A DNA stretch of 16,711 bases from an uncultured Lachnospiraceae bacterium (GTDB lineage: Bacteria > Bacillota > Clostridia > Lachnospirales > Lachnospiraceae): the NCBI GenBank assembly GCA_910587085.1, contig CAJUMC010000066.1, positions 1-16,711 of the forward strand, in the 5' to 3' direction. Positions 8,449-14,794 of the stretch are shown piece by piece (position 1 is the first letter of the stretch; the number at the start of each line of letters is the position of its first letter). The translations under genes were made by a program, and so were the position numbers. The notes under the pieces are model-generated. The model made no database searches. It saw only the letters and a program-made list of their open reading frames with translations, and was not told where the DNA came from.

Positions 8449-8580
8449 TTATTCTTCCTCATCCTCTTCGACAATCGCGGCGGAGGCCGTTGAGATCGTG
8501 ACAGCAACAGCGGTAACTGCCACGATAATGCAGAGAAGGATGATAAGGGCCAGAATTAAAAGGACAGATGAATCACCCAT
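8449..8580 (-). CDS. 43-residue acidic-tailed single-pass membrane miniprotein
   Basis: A small gene on the minus strand with a perfect AGGAGG (8587-8592 on the complement) six bases before ATG 8580-8578, ending at TAA 8451-8449. The product begins MGDSSVLLILALIILLCIIV. An uninterrupted hydrophobic and small-residue stretch covers about residues 5-37, one membrane span, followed by the acidic end IVEEDEEE. No family is recognised. The N-terminus is nearly uncharged and the C-terminus strongly negative, which by the positive-inside rule favours the acidic tail facing outward, though this is inference. A terminator lies 45 bp downstream and -10-like elements lie upstream, so it is a complete stand-alone transcription unit. 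Possible roles include a membrane regulator of a larger complex or a type I toxin-like peptide, but no antisense partner is obvious and no function is claimed. Confidence 0.75.
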   Translation of the reverse strand: MGDSSVLLILALIILLCIIVAVTAVAVTISTASAAIVEEDEEE

Positions 8581-8608
8581 GGAAACCTCCTGTTAATATC
8601 CTTCGGTT

Positions 8609-8617
8609 ATTATACCA
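8609..8617 (-). promoter_or_regulatory. Extended -10 promoter candidate for the miniprotein gene
   Basis: On the minus strand this reads TGGTATAAT, a full extended -10 (TG-N-TATAAT), 29 bp upstream of the miniprotein start codon. No good -35 is seen, which extended -10 promoters can tolerate. A second TGGTATAAT on the same strand at 8720-8728 could start a longer transcript containing the structured element at 8657-8699. Confidence 0.5.
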
Positions 8618-8656
8618 GCGCTTCGGACATAAAGCTGCCGGCGGGTGCATACGATT

Positions 8657-8699
8657 CGCCGATGCAACTGTCCGTCCTAAATCCGGACGCAAATCGGCG
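8657..8699. other. Nested stem-loop element in the 8581-9001 intergenic region
   Basis: CGCCGAT (8657-8663) pairs with ATCGGCG (8693-8699). Inside it GTCCG (8670-8674) pairs with CGGAC (8684-8688) around a 9-base loop. The two stems are separated by unpaired GCAACT and GCAA, giving an internal loop. It would be in the leader RNA of the miniprotein gene if transcription starts from the upstream minus-strand -10 at 8720. No known RNA family is recognised. Confidence 0.45.
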
Positions 8700-8701
8700 C
8701 A

Positions 8702-8727
8702 GGTATAATATCTTTCGATATTATACC
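8702..8727. repeat. Perfect dyad made of two opposed TATAAT boxes
   Basis: GGTATAATATC (8702-8712) and its exact complement GATATTATACC (8717-8727) flank a 4-base TTTC centre. Each arm contains a -10 consensus, pointing in opposite directions. Only the minus-strand copy is preceded by TG-N. It could be divergent promoters, an operator or a hairpin. A similar GGTATAAT/ATTATACC arrangement occurs at 12456-12481. Confidence 0.7.
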
Positions 8728-8915
8728 ATAAAGGGAGCGAGGGGGGAACAGGAAAATTTGTTTTTGTGAATTTTTTAGCAGACCGGGAACGGAGTGATTT
8801 TTTACGGGATAAAAGCAGCGGCCGCAGAAAATTCAGAATCGGGCAGGCTGCGGTTATCTGCAGTACAAAACCGCAGCTTGTATGGAAGATAACCCCTTGA
8901 AAAAGAGCGTGCATT
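8728..8915. other. Remainder of the non-coding stretch before the nucleotidyltransferase gene
   Basis: No credible gene is seen. It contains T-rich runs around 8758-8780 and one hairpin, GCTGCGGTT (8847-8855) with AACCGCAGC (8869-8877), 13-base loop, followed by TTGTATGG. The hairpin lacks a proper T-tract and has no clear role. Confidence 0.5.
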
Positions 8916-8943
8916 TTGAAGGAAAATATAGTATACTTATAAC
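8916..8943 (+). promoter_or_regulatory. Candidate promoter for the nucleotidyltransferase gene
   Basis: TTGAAG (8916-8921), a 16-base AT-rich spacer and TATAAC (8938-8943) would start a transcript near 8950, about 52 bases before ATG 9002. Both boxes match four or five of six consensus positions. The stretch TATAGTATACTT just before offers alternative -10 sequences. Confidence 0.5.
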
Positions 8944-9001
8944 AGAGAACCGAATGCGGGAGCATGCTCCGGACATTAAAATAATAAGAAGGAGAATCAG
9001 A

Positions 9002-9913
9002 ATGAATAAGACAGCACTTGTTATTATGGCAGCAGGCATGGGCAGCCGTTACGGCGGTGGAATTAAGCAGCTGGAGAAGGTTGGGCCGTCCGGAGAAATC
9101 ATTATGGATTATTCGATTCATGATGCGAAGGCGGCCGGTTTTGACCGCGTTGTGTTCATTACGAGAAAGGATCTGGAAAAGGATTTCCGCGAAATTATCG
9201 GAAACCGCGTGGAGAAGAAGATAAAGACGGACTATGTGTTTCAGGAGCTGGATGATCTTCCCGAGGGCTTTACCTGCCCGGCGGGCCGCACGAAGCCATG
9301 GGGAACCGGCCAGGCCGTGCTGGCATGCCTTGGAGCTGTTGAGGAGCCGTTCATGATTATCAATGCCGATGATTATTACGGTCGGGAGGCATTTGTCAAG
9401 GTGCATGACTTCCTGGCAAATGCAGATCTGACGAAGCAGGGCCGGTACTGCATGGCAGGTTTCGTACTCGGCAATACGCTGAGCGATAACGGTGTTGTTA
9501 CGCGGGGCGTGTGCCATGTGGATGGAAAAGGTTATCTGCTGGATGTGGAGGAAACCTTCGGGATTGAGAAGAAGGGCGGGGCAGCCGTCGGAAAGAACGA
9601 GGCCGGCGAGAATGTGGAGCTGCCGCTCGACAGTGCGGTTTCCATGAACATGTGGGGGGTTACGCCGGAGTTTCTTGAGGAGCTGAAAAGCGGTTTTGCC
9701 AAGTTCCTTGCGGACGGGGCGGCAAACGATTCGAAGGCGGAATATCTGCTCCCGCAGGTGATCGCGTCGATGCTGAAAGAAAAGCGTGTCACCGTAGAGG
9801 TTCTCCGCACAAACGACAAATGGTTCGGAGTGACCTACAAGGAGGATAAGGAAACGGTTGTGAAGGCGATCCGCGAGCTTGTTGACGCTGGAGTTTATCC
9901 GGAAAAGCTCTGA
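9002..9913 (+). CDS. Sugar-phosphate nucleotidyltransferase family protein
   Basis: A 303-residue cytoplasmic protein of the NTP_transferase fold, which joins a nucleoside triphosphate to a sugar phosphate or similar alcohol phosphate and releases pyrophosphate. The N-terminal loop LVIMAAGMGSRYGGGIKQLE (residues 6-25) is the nucleotide-binding signature. GTGQAVLAC and INADDYYG (about 120-127) give the base-binding and metal-binding Asp residues. The start at 9002 is chosen for AAGGAGA 7 bases upstream; the frame is open further left but has no ribosome site there. It does not carry the exact GalU signature, so substrate is left open: hexose-phosphate or choline-type alcohol phosphates are possible. 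comFC begins 80 bp downstream without a visible terminator, so read-through is likely. Confidence 0.85.
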   Translation: MNKTALVIMAAGMGSRYGGGIKQLEKVGPSGEIIMDYSIHDAKAAGFDRVVFITRKDLEKDFREIIGNRVEKKIKTDYVFQELDDLPEGFTCPAGRTKPWGTGQAVLACLGAVEEPFMIINADDYYGREAFVKVHDFLANADLTKQGRYCMAGFVLGNTLSDNGVVTRGVCHVDGKGYLLDVEETFGIEKKGGAAVGKNEAGENVELPLDSAVSMNMWGVTPEFLEELKSGFAKFLADGAANDSKAEYLLPQVIASMLKEKRVTVEVLRTNDKWFGVTYKEDKETVVKAIRELVDAGVYPEKL

Positions 9914-9993
9914 TTCAGTGCGAAGGGGTCGGATTGCGGGAGAAGGCAGTCTTTGAGGCTTTTACCGGAGCGAGGCAGGAACGCAGGAGGAGA

Positions 9994-10770
9994 ATGGGGA
10001 AGAAAAACGAAATGCAGAAATGCGGGATATATGCTGTATTGGGGACAGCATCCCGCGTCGGAAACAAAGTGCTCGGCTGGCTTTATCCCAGGCGGTGTCC
10101 GGTTTGCAGGCAGATTGTCCTGCCGCGCGGGGAGCTTGCCTGTCCGGACTGCCGCCGGAACCTGAAGTACATCCGGCAGCCCGCATGTATGAAATGCGGT
10201 TGTCAGCTGGAGAGGGAGGAACTGGAATACTGCTCTTCCTGCAGAGTGCATTCCAGAGCGTTTGACCGGGGGTATGCCGTCTGGCAGTACGACAATCGGA
10301 TGAAGCGGTCTCTTGCAGATTTCAAATATCATGCAAGGAAGGAATTTGCCGATTTTTATACGGCGGAGGCGGTTCGGATATATGGGAGGCAGCTGCTCGC
10401 GCAAGCGCCGGAGGTGTTGATTCCGGTGCCGGTGCATCCTGCCAGGCGCAGGGAGCGCGGTTTTAATCAGGCGGAGCTTCTCGCGTCAGGAATCGGAAAA
10501 AGGCTGGGGCTTCCGGTCGACAGCCGGAGTCTGAAGCGTGTAAAGAAAACAGCTCCGCTGAAGGAGCTTGGGCGGGCGGACAGGGCACGCACCCTGAAAG
10601 ATGCATTTACCGTTTCGTGGCGGGACGGCCGGCCCTGTCGAAGCGTGCTACTGGTGGATGATATATTTACGACGGGAAGTACTGTGGATGAGTGTGCAAA
10701 GGCGCTGCGCCGTGCAGGCACAGAGCGGATTATTTTTCTCTGCATGGCGGCCGGCGTTTCCGACGGATAA
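9994..10770 (+). CDS. comFC: ComF family phosphoribosyltransferase-like competence protein
   Basis: A 258-residue protein from ATG 9994; TTG 9934 and ATG 10012 are in-frame alternatives, and AGGAGG at 9985-9990 is rather close to 9994, so the start is uncertain. After LYPRRCPVC (about 30-38) come four CxxC pairs (CPVC, CPDC, CMKC, CSSC) forming the zinc-binding N-terminus. The rest is a type I phosphoribosyltransferase fold with VPVHPARRRERGFNQAELLA and the PRPP loop VLLVDDIFTTGST (about 218-230). ComFC/GntX proteins are needed for DNA uptake in transformable bacteria and are also found in species not known to transform. Neither comFA nor comFB is adjacent here. yvyF follows 19 bp later, the same order as in the Bacillus comF operon. 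Confidence 0.92.
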   Translation: MGKKNEMQKCGIYAVLGTASRVGNKVLGWLYPRRCPVCRQIVLPRGELACPDCRRNLKYIRQPACMKCGCQLEREELEYCSSCRVHSRAFDRGYAVWQYDNRMKRSLADFKYHARKEFADFYTAEAVRIYGRQLLAQAPEVLIPVPVHPARRRERGFNQAELLASGIGKRLGLPVDSRSLKRVKKTAPLKELGRADRARTLKDAFTVSWRDGRPCRSVLLVDDIFTTGSTVDECAKALRRAGTERIIFLCMAAGVSDG

Positions 10771-10789
10771 AAGAAAGGAGGAGCAGCGA

Positions 10790-11197
10790 ATGGACGTTAG
10801 AAATTGCAGGGGCTGCGGAAGATTATTTAACTATTTGAGCGGGCCGTCGCTCTGCCCGAACTGCATCAAGGATCTGGATGATAAGTTTCAGCAGGTAAAA
10901 GCATATATCTATGATCATAAGAATGCCTCGATTCAGGAGGTGGCAGACGATAACGAAGTGTCGGTACAGCAGCTGCGTCAGTGGGTGCGGGAGGAGAAGC
11001 TTGAGTTTTCCGAGGCATCTCTTGTCGGTCTCTCCTGTGAGGCCTGCGGTGTGATGATTCGTTCGGGAAGGTTTTGCAAGTCATGCAAGGATCGGCTGGC
11101 AAACTCCCTCGGAAACATGTACCAGAAACCGCAGGAGACGATTAAAAAGGACAATCGCGCCAGCGGGAAGGGAAAAATGCGTTTTCTGGATAACTGA
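10790..11197 (+). CDS. yvyF: YvyF-type flagellar operon protein with zinc ribbons and HTH
   Basis: A 135-residue protein matching the TIGR03826/YvyF pattern. The N-terminal zinc site uses C6-x2-C9 and C22-x2-C25. A central helix-turn-helix-like part has SIQEVADDNEVSVQQLRQWV (about 45-64). A C-terminal zinc site uses CEACG and CKSC. The basic tail ends KGKMRFLDN. In Bacillus this gene lies between comFC and flgM at the start of the late flagellar cluster and is implicated in flagellar regulation. Here the comFC-yvyF pair is kept but no flgM or flgK follows, because cvfB is next on the other strand. The start ATG 10790 has AAGGAGG eight bases upstream. An earlier in-frame start inside comFC would be poorly supported. 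Confidence 0.88.
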   Translation: MDVRNCRGCGRLFNYLSGPSLCPNCIKDLDDKFQQVKAYIYDHKNASIQEVADDNEVSVQQLRQWVREEKLEFSEASLVGLSCEACGVMIRSGRFCKSCKDRLANSLGNMYQKPQETIKKDNRASGKGKMRFLDN

Positions 11198-11206
11198 GAT
11201 CAGAAA

Positions 11207-11241
11207 GAGGCCTGCGGTCGGATAACCGCAGGCCTCGGTTT
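11207..11241. terminator. Bidirectional intrinsic terminator between yvyF and cvfB
   Basis: A perfect 12-bp stem, GAGGCCTGCGGT (11207-11218) and its complement (11225-11236), with a 6-base loop. It is followed by GGTTTCTTT on the plus strand and TTTCTG on the minus strand, and sits 10 bp after the yvyF stop and 8 bp after the cvfB stop. Confidence 0.88.
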
Positions 11242-11243
11242 CT

Positions 11244-12131
11244 TTAAATGCGGGGGTGTGAGCTGTCGAAGCCGACTGCCTTGATGCCGGAGTTTGAGAT
11301 GGTCAGCTTTCCTTCCTTCATAAGATGGCCGATGGCACGCTTAAATGCGTTTTTGCTGAGGGAAAATTCACGCTTGATCACCTCAGGATCTGTTTTGTCG
11401 TGATAAGGAAGAAAACCGCCCGCGTTCACCAGCTTTTCGTATACGGCGGCGGCGTCATCCGTGATCTGGATATGGGTTTGTTCGCGCAGGCTGAGCGTCA
11501 GTTTGCCGTCCTCGTGAACATTTGAAACGCGGGCTTCAATAAAATCGCCGACCTTGAGCGGGCGGAACAATTCCTGCTTCGGAATCAGAGCAGAGTAGCG
11601 ATTGTCCACGGCGACAAAGGCGCCGAACGAGTCAATCAGCTCATATACGGTGCCGGAAACATGGTCGTTCACCTTATAGTTTGAGTCCGTAAGAAGGTAA
11701 TCATAAACCCGGGCAGTGGCGCACAGACGGCTGCTTTTATCAAGATAGAGGGCAACCAGCACGTTATCTCCGGCCTTTACTCGCGCAATCTGTTCCTTAA
11801 AGGGCAGAAAGAGATCCTTTGCCAGCCCCCAGCACAGAAAAGCGCCGATTCGAGTAACCTCGCGCACCGGCAGCATCGCAACCCTGCCCAGCGTCAGCGG
11901 CGGCATGGTGGTCGTAGCGATCGGGCGATCCTCGGAATCACGGTACAGGAAAACACGGATGCGCATGCCTGGTTCCGCCTGTTTTGGTACCTGATTCCGC
12001 GGAAGCAGGACGCGGCGGAGTTCGGGCAAGCCGGGCGCGAGCGGCTCTGTCTGCCCGTCCGGGTCTGCAAGATAAACACCGTTTTCTGTTATTTTTACGA
12101 CTTCGAGTTCCTGTATTTCGCCAAGCCTCAT
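11244..12131 (-). CDS. cvfB: CvfB family S1 RNA-binding protein
   Basis: A 295-residue protein starting at ATG 12131 with GGGAGG seven bases upstream; the frame is open upstream but without start signals. It begins MRLGEIQELEVVKITENGVYL, the usual CvfB opening. It has tandem S1-type OB folds (about 1-60, 65-135 and 150-220), including DHVSGTVYELIDSFGAFVAVD and KLTLSLRE. It ends in a winged-helix segment (PEVIKREFSLSKNAFKRAIGHLMKEGKL, about 245-275). CvfB (YitL in Bacillus) binds RNA and affects virulence gene expression in Staphylococcus and is a general post-transcriptional factor elsewhere. It is monocistronic, ending at the terminator shared with yvyF. The leader is about 190 bases and carries tandem repeats and a small hairpin (12185-12200), which suggests leader regulation, possibly autoregulatory. 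Confidence 0.93.
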   Translation of the reverse strand: MRLGEIQELEVVKITENGVYLADPDGQTEPLAPGLPELRRVLLPRNQVPKQAEPGMRIRVFLYRDSEDRPIATTTMPPLTLGRVAMLPVREVTRIGAFLCWGLAKDLFLPFKEQIARVKAGDNVLVALYLDKSSRLCATARVYDYLLTDSNYKVNDHVSGTVYELIDSFGAFVAVDNRYSALIPKQELFRPLKVGDFIEARVSNVHEDGKLTLSLREQTHIQITDDAAAVYEKLVNAGGFLPYHDKTDPEVIKREFSLSKNAFKRAIGHLMKEGKLTISNSGIKAVGFDSSHPRI

Positions 12132-12217
12132 AATTGCCTCCCTGTTTGTTCCTATGCTGTTTCGGCCGCTGTCGTACCTCCTGTCAGGCCATAAGGCCTG
12201 TCTCTGTCCGGCTTTGG

Positions 12218-12303
12218 TAAATTTCCCTGTACGCGCATGCGTATGGAACTGCTGCGGGAAAATGCCGCTGCGGATGCATAAATTTCTCTGTACGCACATG
12301 CGT
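12218..12303. repeat. Tandem 25-bp repeats with palindromic cores in the cvfB leader
   Basis: Two direct copies, 12218-12242 and 12279-12303, are offset by 61 bp and match at 23 of 25 positions. Both contain AAATTTC then CTGTACGC and CATGCGT. The core is a dyad: TACGC/GCGTA around GCAT in one copy and GCACA/TGTGC around TGCG (12294-12307) in the other. Given the predicted cvfB start near 12323 (minus), both lie within the transcribed leader. Confidence 0.7.
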
Positions 12304-12329
12304 GTGCCTGATAGAATAAATCTGAGACA

Positions 12330-12358
12330 ACTATAATATAACCGGCACCGATTTGCAA
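12330..12358 (-). promoter_or_regulatory. cvfB promoter
   Basis: On the minus strand: -35 TTGCAA (12358-12353), 17-base spacer, -10 TATAGT (12335-12330). Predicted transcription start is near 12323, giving a leader of about 190 bases before the cvfB ATG. Confidence 0.65.
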
Positions 12359-12434
12359 GGGAAAAGTGCGGAACGGTGCAGCAGAAGGTGCAGGATGCCC
12401 ACCTCTGAAGCAGCCGTATAAAACCCGGAAACCT

Positions 12435-12463
12435 TTGCCTGCCGGGCAACCGTATGGTATAAT
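12435..12463 (+). promoter_or_regulatory. Promoter of the CPBP protease gene
   Basis: -35 TTGCCT (12435-12440), 17-base spacer and a perfect -10 TATAAT (12458-12463). Predicted start is near 12470, about 100 bases before ATG 12569. An opposed ATTATACC at 12474-12481 makes an 8-bp dyad with the -10 region, with a 10-base centre. Confidence 0.65.
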
Positions 12464-12568
12464 GTCGTCAGATATTATACCTGTGCCGGTCTGCATCCGA
12501 CCGGCGGGAGGACAGTTCTCTCCGGCGAACCGCGTATATGCCGGAAAAACAGAAATCGGAGGTTAGGA

Positions 12569-13738
12569 ATGAAACAGAGGATACGGAAAACCAATCAGAT
12601 TTACTTAATTACTGTGCTTATCATAATAACGGCGTCCCTTCTGCCGGTCTATCAATACCTGACAAGCTATACCGCTCGTCTTCTGTTTTCTCAGATTGTG
12701 CTGGCTGTGCCGGGAGCGGTCTATCTGCTGGCAGGACGGAAAAATTATGCGGATGCCGTTCGCCTGAAAAGACTTCGGCTGGGAACCGTGCTGTGGCTGG
12801 TTCTGTTTACAATCTGCATTATGCCGTTTATGAGCATGGTAAACGCCGTTTCGATGCTGTTTGTGGAGGATGTCACGACATCTTCGATGAGTGAGATTAT
12901 TACAGGCAATTCCTATCTGGCAAGCCTGTTTCTAATTGCATTTGTTCCCTGTGTTCTGGAAGAATCTGTATATCGCGGATTGTTTTACAACGAATACCGG
13001 AAGGTATCGCCGCTCCGCGGGATGCTGCTGTCCGGCTTGCTGTTCGGGCTGATGCACGGCAATCTGAATCAGTTTTCCTACGCGTTTCTTATGGGGATTG
13101 TTTTTGCGCTTGTGATTGAAGCGACGGATTCCATTCTGGCTTCGATGATAATGCATTTTTTGATAAACGGATATTCCGCTACCGTAATGGCGGTGATGGC
13201 GAAGCTGGAGGAAGGGCTTGTAAAGGACGCGGTCGATACGGTTCGAGATGAGGAGACGCTGACCGGAATTATCCTGGCTTATCTGCCGTTTGCCATAATC
13301 GGTCTGCTTGTTTCAATTGTGGTATACCGGCTGATCGCGGCGAGTGAAGGCCGGCTGGAGTATATAAAGGTGCTGTTCCGTCTGCCGAAGGCATCGCGCA
13401 GACGTGCGGAGCAGCAGGCGCTCCGGGAAATCCGGCGGCTGCAGGAGGACGGCATAGGTCCGGAGCAGAACAGGCCGAAAACGGAAGAGCAGCTTCCGGC
13501 ATCGGGGATTGGTATATCGGAGACGGAGCAGATTTATGGCTTTAAAGACGGAAATACCGCGGATTCCGCTGCATCGGAGCCGGCTGCCCTGGTTTTCGGA
13601 GATACGGAAGAAAAACGGCAGCCGCAGCATGCCGGAGAAAAGCAGAGAACGGCTGACCGTACGCGGCTGGTGACGGCTCCGCTGATGATCGGAATGGCGA
13701 TCTGCGCAGCAATAATGATTTTGAATGAAATTCTGTAA
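12569..13738 (+). CDS. CPBP family intramembrane metalloprotease with cytoplasmic-type tail
   Basis: A 389-residue polytopic membrane protein of the CPBP/Rce1-like (CAAX protease and bacteriocin-processing) family. About eight hydrophobic segments span residues 11-265. All active-site motifs are present: EExxxR (E131, E132, R136), FxxxH (F159-H163) and HxxxN (H196-N200). A glutamate and the histidines would form the intramembrane active site. In bacteria such proteins process peptides or give self-immunity; the substrate here is unknown. After the core comes an atypical charged, low-complexity tail of about 100 residues (270-365), and a last hydrophobic helix (about 372-387) that would anchor it. 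GGAGG lies 7 bases before ATG 12569. Its own promoter is at 12435. It appears monocistronic. Confidence 0.9.
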   Translation: MKQRIRKTNQIYLITVLIIITASLLPVYQYLTSYTARLLFSQIVLAVPGAVYLLAGRKNYADAVRLKRLRLGTVLWLVLFTICIMPFMSMVNAVSMLFVEDVTTSSMSEIITGNSYLASLFLIAFVPCVLEESVYRGLFYNEYRKVSPLRGMLLSGLLFGLMHGNLNQFSYAFLMGIVFALVIEATDSILASMIMHFLINGYSATVMAVMAKLEEGLVKDAVDTVRDEETLTGIILAYLPFAIIGLLVSIVVYRLIAASEGRLEYIKVLFRLPKASRRRAEQQALREIRRLQEDGIGPEQNRPKTEEQLPASGIGISETEQIYGFKDGNTADSAASEPAALVFGDTEEKRQPQHAGEKQRTADRTRLVTAPLMIGMAICAAIMILNEIL

Positions 13739-13828
13739 AAAAATAGACTTCTGCAAAAAAATGGAATTCGATAGCTGGTGTATAGACTGCTGTTAGAAAG
13801 GAAAAGGATGGGAGCAGGAGGTACGAAG

Positions 13829-13864
13829 AAAGAGCAGCCGTAATATGCCGGCCGCTCTTTCTTT
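13829..13864. terminator. Terminator downstream of yjfB, possibly shared with the CPBP gene
   Basis: A 12-bp stem, AAAGAGCAGCCG (13829-13840) with CGGCCGCTCTTT (13849-13860), has one non-Watson-Crick pair and an 8-base loop. T-rich flanks occur on both strands. It ends 3 bp from the yjfB stop codon and is 90 bp after the CPBP stop, so it can serve both convergent genes. Confidence 0.85.
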
Positions 13865-13866
13865 GC

Positions 13867-14064
13867 TTACAGCGTGATATCAATATTCGCGCCGAGATTT
13901 GGATTGACGGAAAGCGCCATTTCCTGAGCGGAAGCGCCCATCAGCTCAAGCAGCATGCTGCCCTGCTGTTCCATGGTATCCATCGTCATGGAGAGCACCG
14001 CAGCGCCTACCTGATTCATTACGTTCGACTGGGCAAGTCCCATCGACAATGCCGGAATATCCAT
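13867..14064 (-). CDS. yjfB: YjfB family putative motility protein
   Basis: A 65-residue protein starting MDIPALSMGLAQSNVMNQVG, with the family features: the MDI(x)ALS opening, a small hydrophobic helix, V-L-S-M-T-M-D in the middle, and EQQGSMLLELM. The ATG at 14064 is preferred because AGGAGG sits 9 bases before it; ATG 14070 would leave only 3 bases. YjfB proteins are small, methionine-rich and associated with flagellated Firmicutes, and the Bacillus gene belongs to the sigma-D motility set. No biochemical role is known. Together with yvyF it suggests the organism is motile. The gene is monocistronic and ends at a terminator. Confidence 0.88.
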   Translation of the reverse strand: MDIPALSMGLAQSNVMNQVGAAVLSMTMDTMEQQGSMLLELMGASAQEMALSVNPNLGANIDITL

Positions 14065-14087
14065 AAGCATAAACCTCCTTTTCTGGA

Positions 14088-14095
14088 ATATCGGC
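14088..14095 (-). promoter_or_regulatory. Weak sigma-D-like -10 element for yjfB
   Basis: On the minus strand this reads GCCGATAT, one base from the flagellar sigma factor -10 consensus GCCGATAA. No TAAA -35 is found at the expected 14-16 base distance, and the transcription start would fall almost on the ribosome site. Only a candidate. Confidence 0.25.
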
Positions 14096-14238
14096 TGGTT
14101 TCTCTATTTTCGCGAGTCCGCCGGGAAAATTTTTAGAAGCGGCCGCGGCTCGGCTTTATGAGTCCGCGCGGAAATCGTTGCAAAGACTTCCCTGCAGCGC
14201 CTTTTTTGCAGAGGCTTTTGCGCAAGACAGTGTGGGAC

Positions 14239-14295
14239 GAGGTTTTATTCAGACCTTTTCATAAGCTGACATAGGACAATGAGGTTTATTCAGAC
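14239..14295. repeat. Short direct repeat in the non-coding region upstream of yjfB
   Basis: GAGGTTTTATTCAGAC (14239-14254) and GAGGTTTATTCAGAC (14281-14295) differ by one T and are 42 bp apart. Each is preceded within a few bases by GGAC. The rest of 14096-14451 shows no credible gene; a 28-codon TTG-started charged frame at 14374-14460 is possible but unproven. Confidence 0.55.
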
Positions 14296-14451
14296 TTATT
14301 ATCCTGAAAAATCGTTAGACAATACGGAATATTTTGCAAAAATTTTTGAAATAGCATTTTGGGGTGGAAGGGATTGACAACAGAAAAAATGGACAAACTG
14401 CACAAAGAAATCGAACGCCGGAGAAAAAGAGAGAAGCGGGGCGAAAAAGAG

Positions 14452-14540
14452 TATGGATAAGTTGAAAAGTTATCCACATTATAAAAGTCCGGATTTTCCA
14501 TGATTTTAACTTATGCACGGGGTTATCCACATTATCCACC
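14452..14540. other. Cluster of DnaA-box-like 9-mers next to AT-rich DNA
   Basis: Two perfect DnaA boxes TTATCCACA (14470-14478 and 14523-14531) occur with near matches TTATCCACC (14532-14540, directly abutting), TTATGCACG (14511-14519) and, on the minus strand, TTATCCATA (14460-14452). These are five boxes in 89 bp, four in one direction. The next 225 bp are strongly AT-rich with no good gene. No dnaA, dnaN, rpmH or gyr genes are in the window. Confidence 0.65.
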
Positions 14541-14765
14541 GTTAATTTATCGAAAATTGGAGATAAAGCAGAGGTACCGGATTCGAAAATATGTTTTGTG
14601 CTTTGTGATGATTTGGAGATAGTGGAAAAAATGAGGGAGAAATGCTTGACAAATATATTGTAGGATGAATGAAAGACAAATGCTGAAATCGTCAGTAAAT
14701 TGTATATATTTCATTTTGTTGTCATTGTAATAGGAAATGTAAAGTTTGAAATTCTGTATTTTTGC
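14541..14765. other. AT-rich non-coding stretch between the DnaA boxes and the hpf promoter
   Basis: No credible coding frame is seen. The base composition is clearly more AT-rich than the rest of the window, especially 14640-14765. A TTGACA at 14647-14652 has no matching -10. It could be unwinding DNA for the adjacent box cluster or just promoter-upstream sequence. Confidence 0.5.
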
Positions 14766-14794
14766 TTGAAATTAGAAGGGATTTGCGGTATAAT
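14766..14794 (+). promoter_or_regulatory. hpf promoter and leader
   Basis: -35 TTGAAA (14766-14771), 17-base spacer and perfect -10 TATAAT (14789-14794); start near 14801. The 133-base leader contains a small hairpin CCCG/CGGG (14829-14840) followed by T5, with a competing CGGGC at 14848-14852, a possible weak attenuator. It also has an AAGGAGG (14875-14881) about 50 bases before the hpf start, which does not belong to hpf. Confidence 0.75.

Noticed and set aside
14374..14460. A 28-codon TTG-started frame encoding a highly charged helix
   Set aside because: A purine-rich site precedes it, but the frame is short, low complexity and unsupported. Noted only as a possibility.
14286..14539. Two overlapping minus-strand frames in the DnaA-box region
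   Set aside because: No ribosome site, Phe/Ser-rich AT-driven translation, and they run across the box cluster.
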